Assembly (NCBI GenBank): GCA_900769785.1
Contig: CAAGHV010000056.1
Coordinates: forward strand, 1-9,222
Direction: 5' to 3'
Origin: Bacteroidales bacterium
Lineage (GTDB): Bacteria; Bacteroidota; Bacteroidia; Bacteroidales; P3
Length of the DNA: 9,222 nucleotides
Shown here: in pieces, positions 1 through 5,825 of the stretch
Numbering within the stretch: position 1 is the stretch's first letter
How the letters are laid out: each line of letters opens with the position of its first letter
Notes under the pieces: generated by a model
The model's database searches: none
Seen by the model: only the letters and a program-made list of their open reading frames with translations
What the model was told of the DNA's origin: nothing
Translations under genes and position numbers: made by a program

Positions 1-140
1 AAAATAAAATAATTTCCACCCATAAGTTTAATAATGCCGAACCATAAAAGAAGAGAGACTCTTCACAGAGTCTCTCTAACCCAATAAAGTGTTTAATATT
101 ATGATTAGATATATACGACAAACTGCCCATAATATTGTGC
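1..140. repeat. Tandem direct repeat, copy 1 (period 153 bp)
   Basis: First copy of a roughly 140-nt sequence that recurs 153 bases downstream with only a few substitutions and small compensating indels near 95-115. It contains a perfect 11-bp inverted repeat (52-62 with 67-77, tetraloop TCAC). On the minus strand the hairpin is followed by TCTTTTA, so it could act as a weak intrinsic terminator for leftward transcription, but no leftward gene is evident to its right. The copy begins at the first base of the window, so the array may extend further left. No reading frame is conserved between copies, which argues against coding function. Confidence 0.9.
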
Positions 141-153
141 GAAGGTGCAAAAA

Positions 154-293
154 AAAATAAAATAATTTCCACCCATAAGTTTAATAATGCCGAACCATAA
201 AAGAAGAGAGACCCTTCGCAGAGTCTCTCTAACCCAATAAAGTGTTTTATTATGAATAGATATATATACGCCAAACTGCCCATAATATTGTGC
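154..293. repeat. Tandem direct repeat, copy 2 (period 153 bp)
   Basis: Second copy of the repeat at 1-140, aligned at a constant offset of 153 bases at both ends. Its hairpin (205-215 with 220-230) keeps ten of eleven pairs: the T at 60 of copy 1 is C at 213, giving one C-A mismatch, and the loop becomes TCGC. A 13-nt A-rich spacer (141-153) separates the copies. The 11-mer TAATGCCGAAC in both copies (32-42, 185-195) appears a third time in the hairpin loop region at 536-546. Confidence 0.9.
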
Positions 294-322
294 AAATACC
301 GAAATAAAAATTTACCACCGCC

Positions 323-352
323 CTTGTGTCAACAAAAAAAAGTGTATCTTTG
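323..352 (+). promoter_or_regulatory. Candidate Bacteroides-type promoter
   Basis: The -7 element TATCTTTG (345-352) matches the Bacteroidota consensus TAnnTTTG exactly. The upstream element is imperfect, CTTG at 323-326, with an 18-nt spacer where 19-21 is usual. Transcription would begin near 358-360 and run rightward. The first credible gene in that direction starts at 855, so the product would be a leader of nearly 500 nt or a separate non-coding RNA. Confidence 0.45.
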
Positions 353-453
353 CATTGCAAAAGATGCAAGAGAGATATTTGAAATTGCTGACAGTCAGTA
401 TTTCAGGGTGCTTGTGGCAGTGCGCTGCTACCCCTGCAAAGGTGTGGCAATAT

Positions 454-495
454 GGGTGCAACAATTGTGCAAAACCCACAATAGGGTGCAACAAT
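454..495 (+). repeat. 30-bp-period short direct repeat
   Basis: GGGTGCAACAAT occurs at 454-465 and 484-495. Each copy can also fold on itself: GGGT 454-457 with ACCC 474-477 around an imperfect GCA/TGC stem, and GGG 484-486 with CCC 497-499. This is a modest signal, noted because it lies in the same dyad-rich leader. Confidence 0.6.
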
Positions 496-518
496 GCCCA
501 CGCCACAATACGATAATT

Positions 519-557
519 GCCACCACTATAGCCGGTAATGCCGAACGCTATGGTGGC
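519..557 (+). other. Bulged hairpin in the leader region
   Basis: GCCACC (519-524) pairs with GGTGGC (552-557) and ATAGC (528-532) with GCTAT (547-551), giving eleven pairs with a three-base bulge (ACT, 525-527). The 14-nt apical part can form a further three pairs (CGG 533-535 with CCG 541-543). The apical segment carries TAATGCCGAAC, also present in both copies of the 153-bp repeat. The fold is clear from complementarity; its function is unknown. Confidence 0.55.
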
Positions 558-600
558 GGAATGCCTTTCGATAAGGCGGAGATTGCCCTTGGATATACTT

Positions 601-710
601 TGCTCAAGCCTTGAGGGAAGTGTGCTCAAGCCTTGAGGAAGTACTCCTCAAGCCCTGAGCGGTATCTCCTCAAGCCTTGAGGAAACATTGCTCAAGCCTT
701 GAGGAAACTA
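601..710. repeat. Five tandem 22-bp repeats with palindromic core
   Basis: The core CTCAAGCCTTGAG (6-bp half-sites around one base) starts at 603, 625, 647, 669 and 691, an exact 22-bp period. Copy 3 has one substitution (CTCAAGCCCTGAG). Copy 4 is extended to a perfect 17-bp palindrome (667-683, half-site TCCTCAAG). The linkers between cores vary more than the cores do, which suggests the palindrome is the selected part. As DNA this is a series of operator-like sites about two helical turns apart; as RNA each unit can form a five- to six-pair hairpin with loop GCC. Confidence 0.92.
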
Positions 711-739
711 TATGGCTGGGAATTATCCTCCCCTAGGGA

Positions 740-783
740 AGGCAATATACGCCGCACCCACAGGCAATATACGGCACAGTGGC
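740..783. repeat. Second 22-bp tandem repeat, two copies
   Basis: AGGCAATATACG occurs at 740-751 and 762-773, again 22 bp apart, although the sequence is unrelated to the array at 601-710. The second halves of the units have diverged. The first copy abuts a short hairpin, TCCC (729-732) with GGGA (736-739) and flanking CC/GG. The repeat ends about 70 bases before the first HU-like gene, where promoter or operator sites might be expected. Confidence 0.7.
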
Positions 784-854
784 AGTAATTGTCACACTCT
801 TGCACCTGCTATTTGCAACATATGGTTGAATATTAATAAAAACAAAAAAGCATT

Positions 855-1289
855 ATGGCAGTAGGTTATATACGCAAAAAACAAAAGGTAAACCACAATG
901 GTGAAGTGAAAGAAAAGTATTTGGCCAAGGTGTGCTACGGCAACCACATAAGCACCGAAGCACTTACAGAAGAGATTGTATCGATGTCGTCGGCCTCGCC
1001 GGGCGATGTGGCCTTGGTGCTACGCAGCCTCGAATACTGCATTGGGCTGCACCTATCGGGTGGCGATGTGGTAGTGCTCGACAATATAGGCACCCTTTCG
1101 CCGGCCATTCACGCCAAGGTACAAAACAGGGCACAGGACGTTAACCAATTCTCCATAGCCCGCACCGGTGTGAGCTTTCGCCCGTCGCCCAAGCTCAAGA
1201 AACTGGTACAAGACGCAGGCGTAAGGCTGGTTGATCGCAAGGTGTATGATGCCGATACTCATGCACGCACCAAAGCCAACAACGAGTAG
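855..1289 (+). CDS. HU-like DNA-binding protein (HU-HIG type), paralog 1
   Basis: A 144-residue protein of the histone-like HU-related family of Bacteroidota. A short basic N-terminal extension (about 1-30, rich in Lys/Arg) leads into an HU-type fold at about 31-118: helices with ISTEALTEEIVSMSSASPGDVALVLRS, then the strand and arm region with GGDVVVLDNIGTL and the conserved arm end FRPSPKLKKL (109-117). Such proteins are expected to bind and bend DNA in the nucleoid as dimers; the target here is unknown. The basic tail (about 126-144) is probably disordered. ATG at 855 follows an A-rich stretch without a clear Shine-Dalgarno site, normal for this phylum. It is separated from the next HU-like gene by about 420 bases with its own promoter, so it is probably a separate unit. 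Family call is firm; specific role is inference. Confidence 0.85.
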   Translation: MAVGYIRKKQKVNHNGEVKEKYLAKVCYGNHISTEALTEEIVSMSSASPGDVALVLRSLEYCIGLHLSGGDVVVLDNIGTLSPAIHAKVQNRAQDVNQFSIARTGVSFRPSPKLKKLVQDAGVRLVDRKVYDADTHARTKANNE

Positions 1290-1385
1290 GGCATAGCCCC
1301 ATACACTGATAGGCACCTTCGGGCATAGCCCCACAATTGTACATATGTTATATATGTACTGCAGCCACCCTCCATAGGGAAGGGC
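1289..1385. repeat. Cluster of short palindromes downstream of HU-like gene 1
   Basis: GGGCATAGCCCCA occurs at 1289-1301 and 1321-1333 (32 bp apart), each able to form GGGC/GCCC around ATA; the first begins at the last base of the stop codon. A perfect 8-bp inverted repeat, GTACATAT (1339-1346) with ATATGTAC (1352-1359), follows. A CCCTCC-ATA-GGGAAGGG element (1368-1384) resembles the small hairpin at 727-742 in front of the same gene. None has a clean T-run after it, so I do not call an intrinsic terminator. The rest of the gap up to 1498 shows nothing I recognise. Confidence 0.6.
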
Positions 1386-1497
1386 TGTAGGGGTCTATGC
1401 ACATAATTTTACACCTCTGTGAGAACTTTCAAAACCATTGAAAAGCAACACTATACCCATGGACTAAAAAGAATAAACAAAAAAAGTTACGAAAAAG

Positions 1498-1529
1498 TTT
1501 GGTTTATTCGAAATTATTGTGTAACTTTG
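1498..1529 (+). promoter_or_regulatory. Bacteroides-type promoter for HU-like genes 2 and 3
   Basis: TTTG (1498-1501), a 20-nt spacer, then TAACTTTG (1522-1529) matches the Bacteroidota housekeeping consensus TTTG-N19..21-TAnnTTTG in every defined position. Transcription would begin near 1535-1538, giving a leader of about 175 nt before the HU-like gene starting at 1711. Confidence 0.85.
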
Positions 1530-1612
1530 CACCGGAAATTGTAAGATAACAAGCCAAGGGAAATTGCTGTTTATCGAAATATTCCAATACTAATTAATAC
1601 ACTAACACATAT

Positions 1613-1670
1613 ATGAACGCAAATGAATAATTCTGCCGTTGGTAGTATTCGTACTATCAGCAGGAGTTAG
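1613..1670 (+). other. Overlapping mini-ORFs and bulged TTCG hairpin in the leader
   Basis: Two tiny overlapping frames sit in the leader: ATG 1613 to TAA 1628-1630 (MNANE) and ATG 1623 to TAG 1668-1670 (15 residues, MNNSAVGSIRTISRS). Inside the second is a strong hairpin: CTGC (1633-1636) with GCAG (1660-1663), a three-base bulge (1637-1639), and TGGTAGTA (1640-1647) with TACTATCA (1652-1659) closed by a TTCG loop; one pair is G-T. The stem starts three bases after the first mini-ORF's stop codon. This could be a ribosome-sensing leader or simple leader structure. Translation is not shown. Confidence 0.4.
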
Positions 1671-1710
1671 TTAAATTAATATATTTATAAACTTAAAAAT
1701 TTTCATGTAT

Positions 1711-2133
1711 ATGAAAAAATTAAAAGAGTTGACCTACATGGTCAGAAAGAGGACTCTTCGGAAAGAAGAGAAGTGGGTGGCCACACTGCTGCCCCAAGAG
1801 CGTCGCACATTCAAATCGATGTGCGAAATGGTATCGGTGCAAAGCAGCGCACGCCCCGGCGAGGTTAGCGGAGTGTTACGTGCCTGTTTGGAACAGATTA
1901 GGTTTCATGTGCTCAACGGCGAGAGCGTGAATATCGAAGGTTTCGGAACCTTCTATCCACGCATTACCACCAAGCTGGTAGATACCGCCGACGAGGCTAC
2001 TGTAAACAACTGTGTAAAGAACGTAACTATCGGCTTCCGTCCGGCCGACGCCGCTGTGAACGTGGTGAAAGATGCAGCACTACGTGAATTTGCACCTGCA
2101 AAGAATAGTTCAGAAGGAAGGAGGAGTGCATGA
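1711..2133 (+). CDS. HU-like DNA-binding protein, paralog 2
   Basis: A 140-residue HU-related protein and first gene of a two-gene unit. A Lys/Arg-rich N-terminus (1-21) precedes an HU-type core: helices around RRTFKSMCEMVSVQSSARPGEVSGVLRACLEQ (31-62), the classic turn and strand NGESVNIEGFGTFYP (69-83), and the arm end near GFRPADAAVNVV (108-119). Compared with ordinary HU (about 90 residues) it has N- and C-terminal extensions, as in the HU-HIG group. Three in-frame starts exist: 1705, 1711 and 1738. I chose 1711 because it gives the same distance to the first conserved core residues as in paralog 1; 1738 (MVRKRT) remains possible. It is driven by the promoter at 1498-1529 and its stop overlaps the next start (ATGA). 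It probably acts as a DNA-architectural protein, perhaps with its neighbour as a heterodimer (inference). Confidence 0.82.
   Translation: MKKLKELTYMVRKRTLRKEEKWVATLLPQERRTFKSMCEMVSVQSSARPGEVSGVLRACLEQIRFHVLNGESVNIEGFGTFYPRITTKLVDTADEATVNNCVKNVTIGFRPADAAVNVVKDAALREFAPAKNSSEGRRSA
2118..2124 (+). promoter_or_regulatory. Perfect Shine-Dalgarno site inside the upstream gene
   Basis: AAGGAGG lies five bases before the ATG at 2130, within the last codons of the preceding gene. It fixes the start of the third HU-like gene at 2130 instead of the later in-frame ATG at 2151. Strong sites of this kind are unusual in Bacteroidota, whose genes mostly lack them. Together with the ATGA overlap it points to reinitiation or coupled translation. 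Confidence 0.75.
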
Positions 2134-2666
2134 ACCTTCAGAAGGTAATTATGAAAGTGCCCTTTGGGGAAGATAAAGGGCAGCTGAAGTACACGCTGAA
2201 ACATGTGAACTACGGCAACGTATCATACCGTACCATTCTGGAAGAAATCAGCGACGGAAGCACATTCAGTGTGGGCGACGCCGATGCAGTGCTCAAAAAC
2301 TTCTTTGAAATGGTGGTTGACCAGGTGGCCGACGGCCACACCGTGGAAATGGGAGAGCTTGGAACCCTAAAACCAAAAATCCAAGCCAAGTGTGTAGATA
2401 CTCGCAACGAGTGTACTGCAAGCACCATTAAGCGTGTGGGTATGCAATATACCCCGTCGATGACATTAGAGGCCGAGGCCAAAGCAATGTCAATGAGGGT
2501 TGTGTATTTTGGTGCATCGGCTTTCGACGAGGTATTGCCCGACGGCTCTGAACCCGACGACGGCGACGACACACCCGGCCAAGGGGGCAACGACTCCGGC
2601 TCTACGGAGCCGGGTGGCAATACGCCCGGAGGTGGCTCACAAGGCGGTGGCGACCTCGAAGGTTAA
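2130..2666 (+). CDS. HU-like DNA-binding protein with acidic Gly-rich tail, paralog 3
   Basis: A 178-residue HU-related protein translationally coupled to paralog 2 by an ATGA overlap. Residues about 1-30 form the N-terminal extension. The HU-type core runs from about 31 to 128: YRTILEEISDGSTFSVGDADAVLKNFFEMVVDQ, then DGHTVEMGELGTLKPKI and an arm region ending near MQYTPSMTLE. In place of the usual basic FRP arm motif it has YTPS, so its DNA contacts may differ. Residues 137-178 are low complexity, first Asp/Glu/Pro-rich and then Gly/Ser-rich, a disordered tail type often seen in this Bacteroidota family. The tail is acidic, unlike the basic tails of typical nucleoid proteins, so it could modulate DNA binding or mediate protein contacts (inference). 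A hairpin terminator follows 28 bases after the stop. Confidence 0.82.
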   Translation: MNLQKVIMKVPFGEDKGQLKYTLKHVNYGNVSYRTILEEISDGSTFSVGDADAVLKNFFEMVVDQVADGHTVEMGELGTLKPKIQAKCVDTRNECTASTIKRVGMQYTPSMTLEAEAKAMSMRVVYFGASAFDEVLPDGSEPDDGDDTPGQGGNDSGSTEPGGNTPGGGSQGGGDLEG

Positions 2667-2694
2667 CACCCCACACTATTCTACTGCAAAAAGC

Positions 2695-2732
2695 AAAGGC
2701 AGAAACTCCCCGTGGGGGTTCTGCCTTTTGTT
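2695..2732. terminator. Bidirectional intrinsic terminator between convergent units
   Basis: AAAGGCAGAA (2695-2704) pairs perfectly with TTCTGCCTTT (2719-2728); after a bulged A (2705) the stem continues CTCCC (2706-2710) with GGGGG (2714-2718), loop CGT. On the plus strand it runs into TTTTGTT; on the minus strand into TTTGCTTTTTG. It lies 28 bases after the last HU-like gene and about 26 bases past the stop of miaB, so it can end both transcripts. Confidence 0.92.
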
Positions 2733-2758
2733 ACATAGGAGATTATGTATTTTTCTAT

Positions 2759-4093
2759 CTACTTTACTATATGTCCCATAAGGGTTGCCGAGGTACACGA
2801 AGTTACTTCCACTGTCAGATACTCGCCTTTGCTGTGGCCTTCGCCGTCAAATACTATAACCTTGTTCTGACTGTTTCGGCCAAAGAGTTGGGCTTTGTTG
2901 CGTTTGCTGGTGCCTTCTACCAGCACCTCGAATCGGCGTCCCACGTCGCGTCGGTAGCTTTCCAGCGACAGTTCGCCCTGCAGTTTGATAATCTCTTCGA
3001 GGCGTCGTGTTTTTTCTTCTTCGGGTACATCATCTTTGAGGTACTTATGTGCGTAAGTGTTGGGCCGCATCGAGTATTTGAACATAAAGGCATAGTCGTA
3101 TCCTACCTTGCTGAACAGCTCAAGGGTCTGCAGGTGGTCTTCAATGGTTTCGCCGCAAAAACCGGCTATCACATCGGTAGTTATCGCACAGTCGGGCATA
3201 CGTCGGCGTATTGCTTCAATACGGTCCATATACCATTCTACGGTATATTTTCTATTCATAGCCTTAAGCATATGGTTGCTTCCGCTCTGAACAGGAAGGT
3301 GTATGCACTTACATATATTGTCGTACGACGCCATTACATCAATCAGCTCGTCGCTCAAATCCTTTGGGTGCGAGGTAGCGTAGCGAACTCTCAGCCGAGG
3401 GTTTATCTCGGCTACGCGCCTGATAAGCTCCGGAAAGTTCACCGCTGTGCCACCCTCGTTCCAATGGTATGAGTTTACGTTTTGCCCAAGCAGCGTCACT
3501 TCCTTGTAGCCTTTCTCAAACAGGCGTCGGGCTTCGTCAACTATTGTGTGAGGGTCGCGGCTGCGTTCGCGGCCTCTGGTGTAAGGCACCACGCAGTATG
3601 CACAAAAGTTTTCGCACCCACGCATAATACTTATGAACGCCGATATACCATTGCTGCCAAGGCGTACCGGATCTATTTCGCCGTAGGTTTCCTCTTCCGA
3701 GAGCAGCACGTTGGCAGCCTTGTGTCCACTATCTACATCTTTCAGAAGGGCGGGCAGCGAACGGTAGGCGTCGGGTCCTGCAACCAACGACACATTGTCT
3801 TCTTCTTCCATAAGGGCGTCCTTCAACCGTTCGGCCATACAGCCCAGCACGCCTATGCGTAGGTGTGGGCGTTTGCGTTGCAAGGCTTTGAGTTCGCGCA
3901 AGCGCTTGCGGATACGTTGCTCGGCATTGTCGCGTATGGCGCAAGTATTGATAAGAATATAGTCGGCCTCGTTTATGTCATCGGTTATAGCATATTGCTC
4001 CGCGGTCAGAATGGAGCCTACAATCTCGCTGTCCGAGAAATTCATCTGACAGCCGTAGGTTTCTATATAAATCTTTCGGTTGTTTGTATCCAT
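2759..4093 (-). CDS. miaB: tRNA-2-methylthio-N6-dimethylallyladenosine synthase MiaB
   Basis: A 444-residue radical-SAM methylthiotransferase that adds the methylthio group at C2 of i6A at position 37 of tRNAs reading UNN codons, forming ms2i6A. The N-terminal UPF0004 domain carries the three auxiliary-cluster cysteines C15 (ETYGCQMN), C51 (NTCAIRDNAE) and C85 (VLGCMAE). The radical-SAM cluster motif is C160-x3-C164-x2-C167 (RGCENFCAYC), followed by VVPYTRGRERSR. The C-terminal TRAM RNA-binding domain covers about 384-444. All key residues and the length are normal. The motif QMNFSDSE near the N-terminus and i6A-type features favour MiaB over the related RimO and MtaB. It is last in the minus-strand group, 18 bases after the carboxypeptidase gene, and ends at the bidirectional terminator. 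It has no obvious functional tie to its neighbours beyond shared transcription. Confidence 0.96.
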   Translation of the reverse strand: MDTNNRKIYIETYGCQMNFSDSEIVGSILTAEQYAITDDINEADYILINTCAIRDNAEQRIRKRLRELKALQRKRPHLRIGVLGCMAERLKDALMEEEDNVSLVAGPDAYRSLPALLKDVDSGHKAANVLLSEEETYGEIDPVRLGSNGISAFISIMRGCENFCAYCVVPYTRGRERSRDPHTIVDEARRLFEKGYKEVTLLGQNVNSYHWNEGGTAVNFPELIRRVAEINPRLRVRYATSHPKDLSDELIDVMASYDNICKCIHLPVQSGSNHMLKAMNRKYTVEWYMDRIEAIRRRMPDCAITTDVIAGFCGETIEDHLQTLELFSKVGYDYAFMFKYSMRPNTYAHKYLKDDVPEEEKTRRLEEIIKLQGELSLESYRRDVGRRFEVLVEGTSKRNKAQLFGRNSQNKVIVFDGEGHSKGEYLTVEVTSCTSATLMGHIVK

Positions 4094-4111
4094 TGTATCT
4101 ATATTATATAA

Positions 4112-5821
4112 TTATTGTTTCAGCAATGGCAAAACCTTGGTTCGGCCATCGTGTGTTGTTATCTCTATCAAATAATATCCTGTTGCAAGGTTGGCTGTAC
4201 TTATCACGGCAGTGGTTGAACGTTGCTGAGGGCAGTGTTGCATTATCCTGCGCCCGTCGGCCGATAGTATTGTGGCAGTTTTGATATTGCTGTTTGCCTC
4301 AATCGTTACCTTGCCATGGCAGGGGTTGGGCACTGCTGTGGCATTCAGTATAGGGGTGGTGTATATACTTTCAACGGCTGCAGGACCACGTTCCAACTGT
4401 ATGTTCAGCACTGTGGGGGTAGGGTAGAGGGTATGTACGTTTTCTATCCTTAGGGTTTTGTATCCCGGTGCCGACACCGCTATATTGTATGTGCCCGTTT
4501 CTATGGGGCGGTAAAAGTCGCCCAGCGGCGATGTATATACCTCCGAGCCATCGCTGTCGCGGCCTTCAATAGTTATTGAGGCGGAGCCAATGGGAGCACC
4601 GGCGCTATCGGTCACACTGCCGTGTATGCCACTATGTACTTCCCGTATATAGCCAACAAACGGATTGTACATAATATCCCAGTAATGCTCCAGCATTTCC
4701 GAAGGCACAAGCTTATCTGTCGAAATCTCTATTGTTAGTTCCTTGGTATGGTTGTAGTAATTCATATAATCTTGCCGTCCGTTTGGTATAACATACCAGT
4801 CGCCGCCGGCAACATATCCCGACTCGAAGTCGGCAGTAAGAGCAAGGGGGTATGATGTCCGTGCATCGGCCACAAAGCGTTGGCACACGCTCTTCCACCA
4901 ATTGTCGTCGGCATGGTGTCGTTGGGCCGATACGAAAGAATCCCATGGGTAGTTGAGCACCTCGGCACCGCTGTGTAGGTTGGCAGCCATCACCAGGTGC
5001 AGGCTTTTGCAGTAGTCTATCATAGCTTGGTTCTCGGGCTGCACGACGTCTATGGGTCTTTGGCTCCACTCCGACGGATAGTTGCGGTTAAGATCTACAA
5101 AGTTTGCGTTGTATCTGGTAGCACCTACCACGGTAGTATCGCACCGGCGGTAGGTACCGTCGGGATTGGCCAGGGGGGTTATATAAATCTCTGTAGCGTC
5201 GATAAGATATCGTAGCGTGCTGTCGGTTGTATAGCCGTGTAGAAGTGTGTCTATCATTCGTAGCATCATCTGGTATCCCAGCACCTCGTTGCCGTGAATG
5301 GTGCTGCTATAGAAAAATTCCGGCTCGGCCTCGTCGTTGTGTACATTGTCCGATATCTTGCAACATAGTATCAGGCGTCCCTCCACCGATGTGCCTATAG
5401 TATCAATCTTGCATATCGACGGAAACATGTCGGCATAGTGACTCATCAGCTCCAAGTATGTGGGATAGGTGGGGTAGCTGTCCCACTTGCGCAAATCGTC
5501 AATGCTATGTGCCATATTTATGTTGCCCTTGGTATGTAATCTTTCGGTGGGCAGTATTGTATAGTCGTATCCTAGTGTCAAGAAGTTTTCCCACTCGCTA
5601 CGGTTGGCGTAGGCACGCACTATACCATCGCTATATCGGTCTATCGATATCACCTCCGACAGTGCTGCCACACGGTTGGCGTTGCTTTCCGCAAATGTAA
5701 ATACTACCTCGCCATTGGCTCCGAACAGCGAGTCCACATCGGTCTGTGCCGTTTGGGCTACTCCTCGTCCTATGCTGACAGAGAGGTATAAGAACAATAA
5801 TATCTTTCCGGAAAGATGCAT
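4112..5821 (-). CDS. Secreted M14 zinc carboxypeptidase with T9SS sorting domain
   Basis: A 569-residue exported metallocarboxypeptidase. An N-terminal signal peptide (hydrophobic about 7-17, likely cut near VAQ at 23) routes it to the periplasm. The peptidase M14 domain spans about 115-395 with zinc ligands H176 and E179 (HGNE) and H283 (NLHSGAE), substrate-binding N245-R246 (DLNRNYP) and catalytic E365 (ELTIEIS). A carboxypeptidase regulatory-like beta-sandwich follows (about 397-477), then a C-terminal T9SS sorting domain (about 495-569, beginning AVPNPCHGK and ending GYYLIEITTHDGRTKVLPLLK). It is therefore probably carried across the outer membrane and anchored or released, trimming C-terminal residues from peptides. 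Porphyromonas CPG70 is a known protein of this general type. A longer frame begins at 5905 but overlaps gtrA and hides the signal peptide, so 5821 is preferred; that leaves a 4-base gap after gtrA. Substrate preference cannot be read from the sequence. Confidence 0.93.
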   Translation of the reverse strand: MHLSGKILLFLYLSVSIGRGVAQTAQTDVDSLFGANGEVVFTFAESNANRVAALSEVISIDRYSDGIVRAYANRSEWENFLTLGYDYTILPTERLHTKGNINMAHSIDDLRKWDSYPTYPTYLELMSHYADMFPSICKIDTIGTSVEGRLILCCKISDNVHNDEAEPEFFYSSTIHGNEVLGYQMMLRMIDTLLHGYTTDSTLRYLIDATEIYITPLANPDGTYRRCDTTVVGATRYNANFVDLNRNYPSEWSQRPIDVVQPENQAMIDYCKSLHLVMAANLHSGAEVLNYPWDSFVSAQRHHADDNWWKSVCQRFVADARTSYPLALTADFESGYVAGGDWYVIPNGRQDYMNYYNHTKELTIEISTDKLVPSEMLEHYWDIMYNPFVGYIREVHSGIHGSVTDSAGAPIGSASITIEGRDSDGSEVYTSPLGDFYRPIETGTYNIAVSAPGYKTLRIENVHTLYPTPTVLNIQLERGPAAVESIYTTPILNATAVPNPCHGKVTIEANSNIKTATILSADGRRIMQHCPQQRSTTAVISTANLATGYYLIEITTHDGRTKVLPLLKQ

Positions 5822-5825
5822 CGGC

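Larger units (their letters stand above)
360..854 (+). ncRNA. Candidate structured leader or non-coding RNA, no credible gene
   Basis: This 495-base stretch separates the promoter at 323-352 from the first HU-like gene. I see no protein family in either strand; a 120-aa plus-strand frame (252-614) and a 105-aa minus-strand frame (312-629) cross the repeats and look accidental. The stretch holds a 30-bp-period pair (GGGTGCAACAAT at 454 and 484), a bulged hairpin (519-557), five 22-bp palindromic repeats (601-710), a small hairpin (728-743) and a second 22-bp pair (740-783). That density of dyads suggests RNA structure or a protein-binding array. That it is transcribed as a functional RNA is inference only. 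Confidence 0.35.

Noticed and set aside
252..614. A 120-aa plus-strand frame across repeat copy 2, the promoter and the leader
   Set aside because: It begins inside the tandem repeat, crosses the candidate promoter and repeats, has odd composition rich in Cys and basic residues, and matches no family I know.
312..629. A 105-aa minus-strand frame
   Set aside because: Its start lies inside the 22-bp palindrome array and its sequence shows no recognisable domain; the open frame probably reflects base composition.
601..710. CRISPR array
   Set aside because: The repeats are contiguous 22-bp units without unique spacers of about 30 bp, and no cas gene is near.
784..815. Promoter directly before the first HU-like gene (ATTTG at 811-815)
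   Set aside because: The -7 match lacks the TA pair and no TTTG sits at the proper distance; too weak to annotate.
1..854. Insertion sequence or transfer RNA remnants in the left intergenic region
   Set aside because: No transposase fragment, flanking target duplication or cloverleaf could be found by eye.
2771..3472. A 233-aa plus-strand frame opposite miaB
   Set aside because: It is fully antisense to a complete, motif-perfect miaB and has no recognisable domain; such shadows are common opposite well-coded genes.
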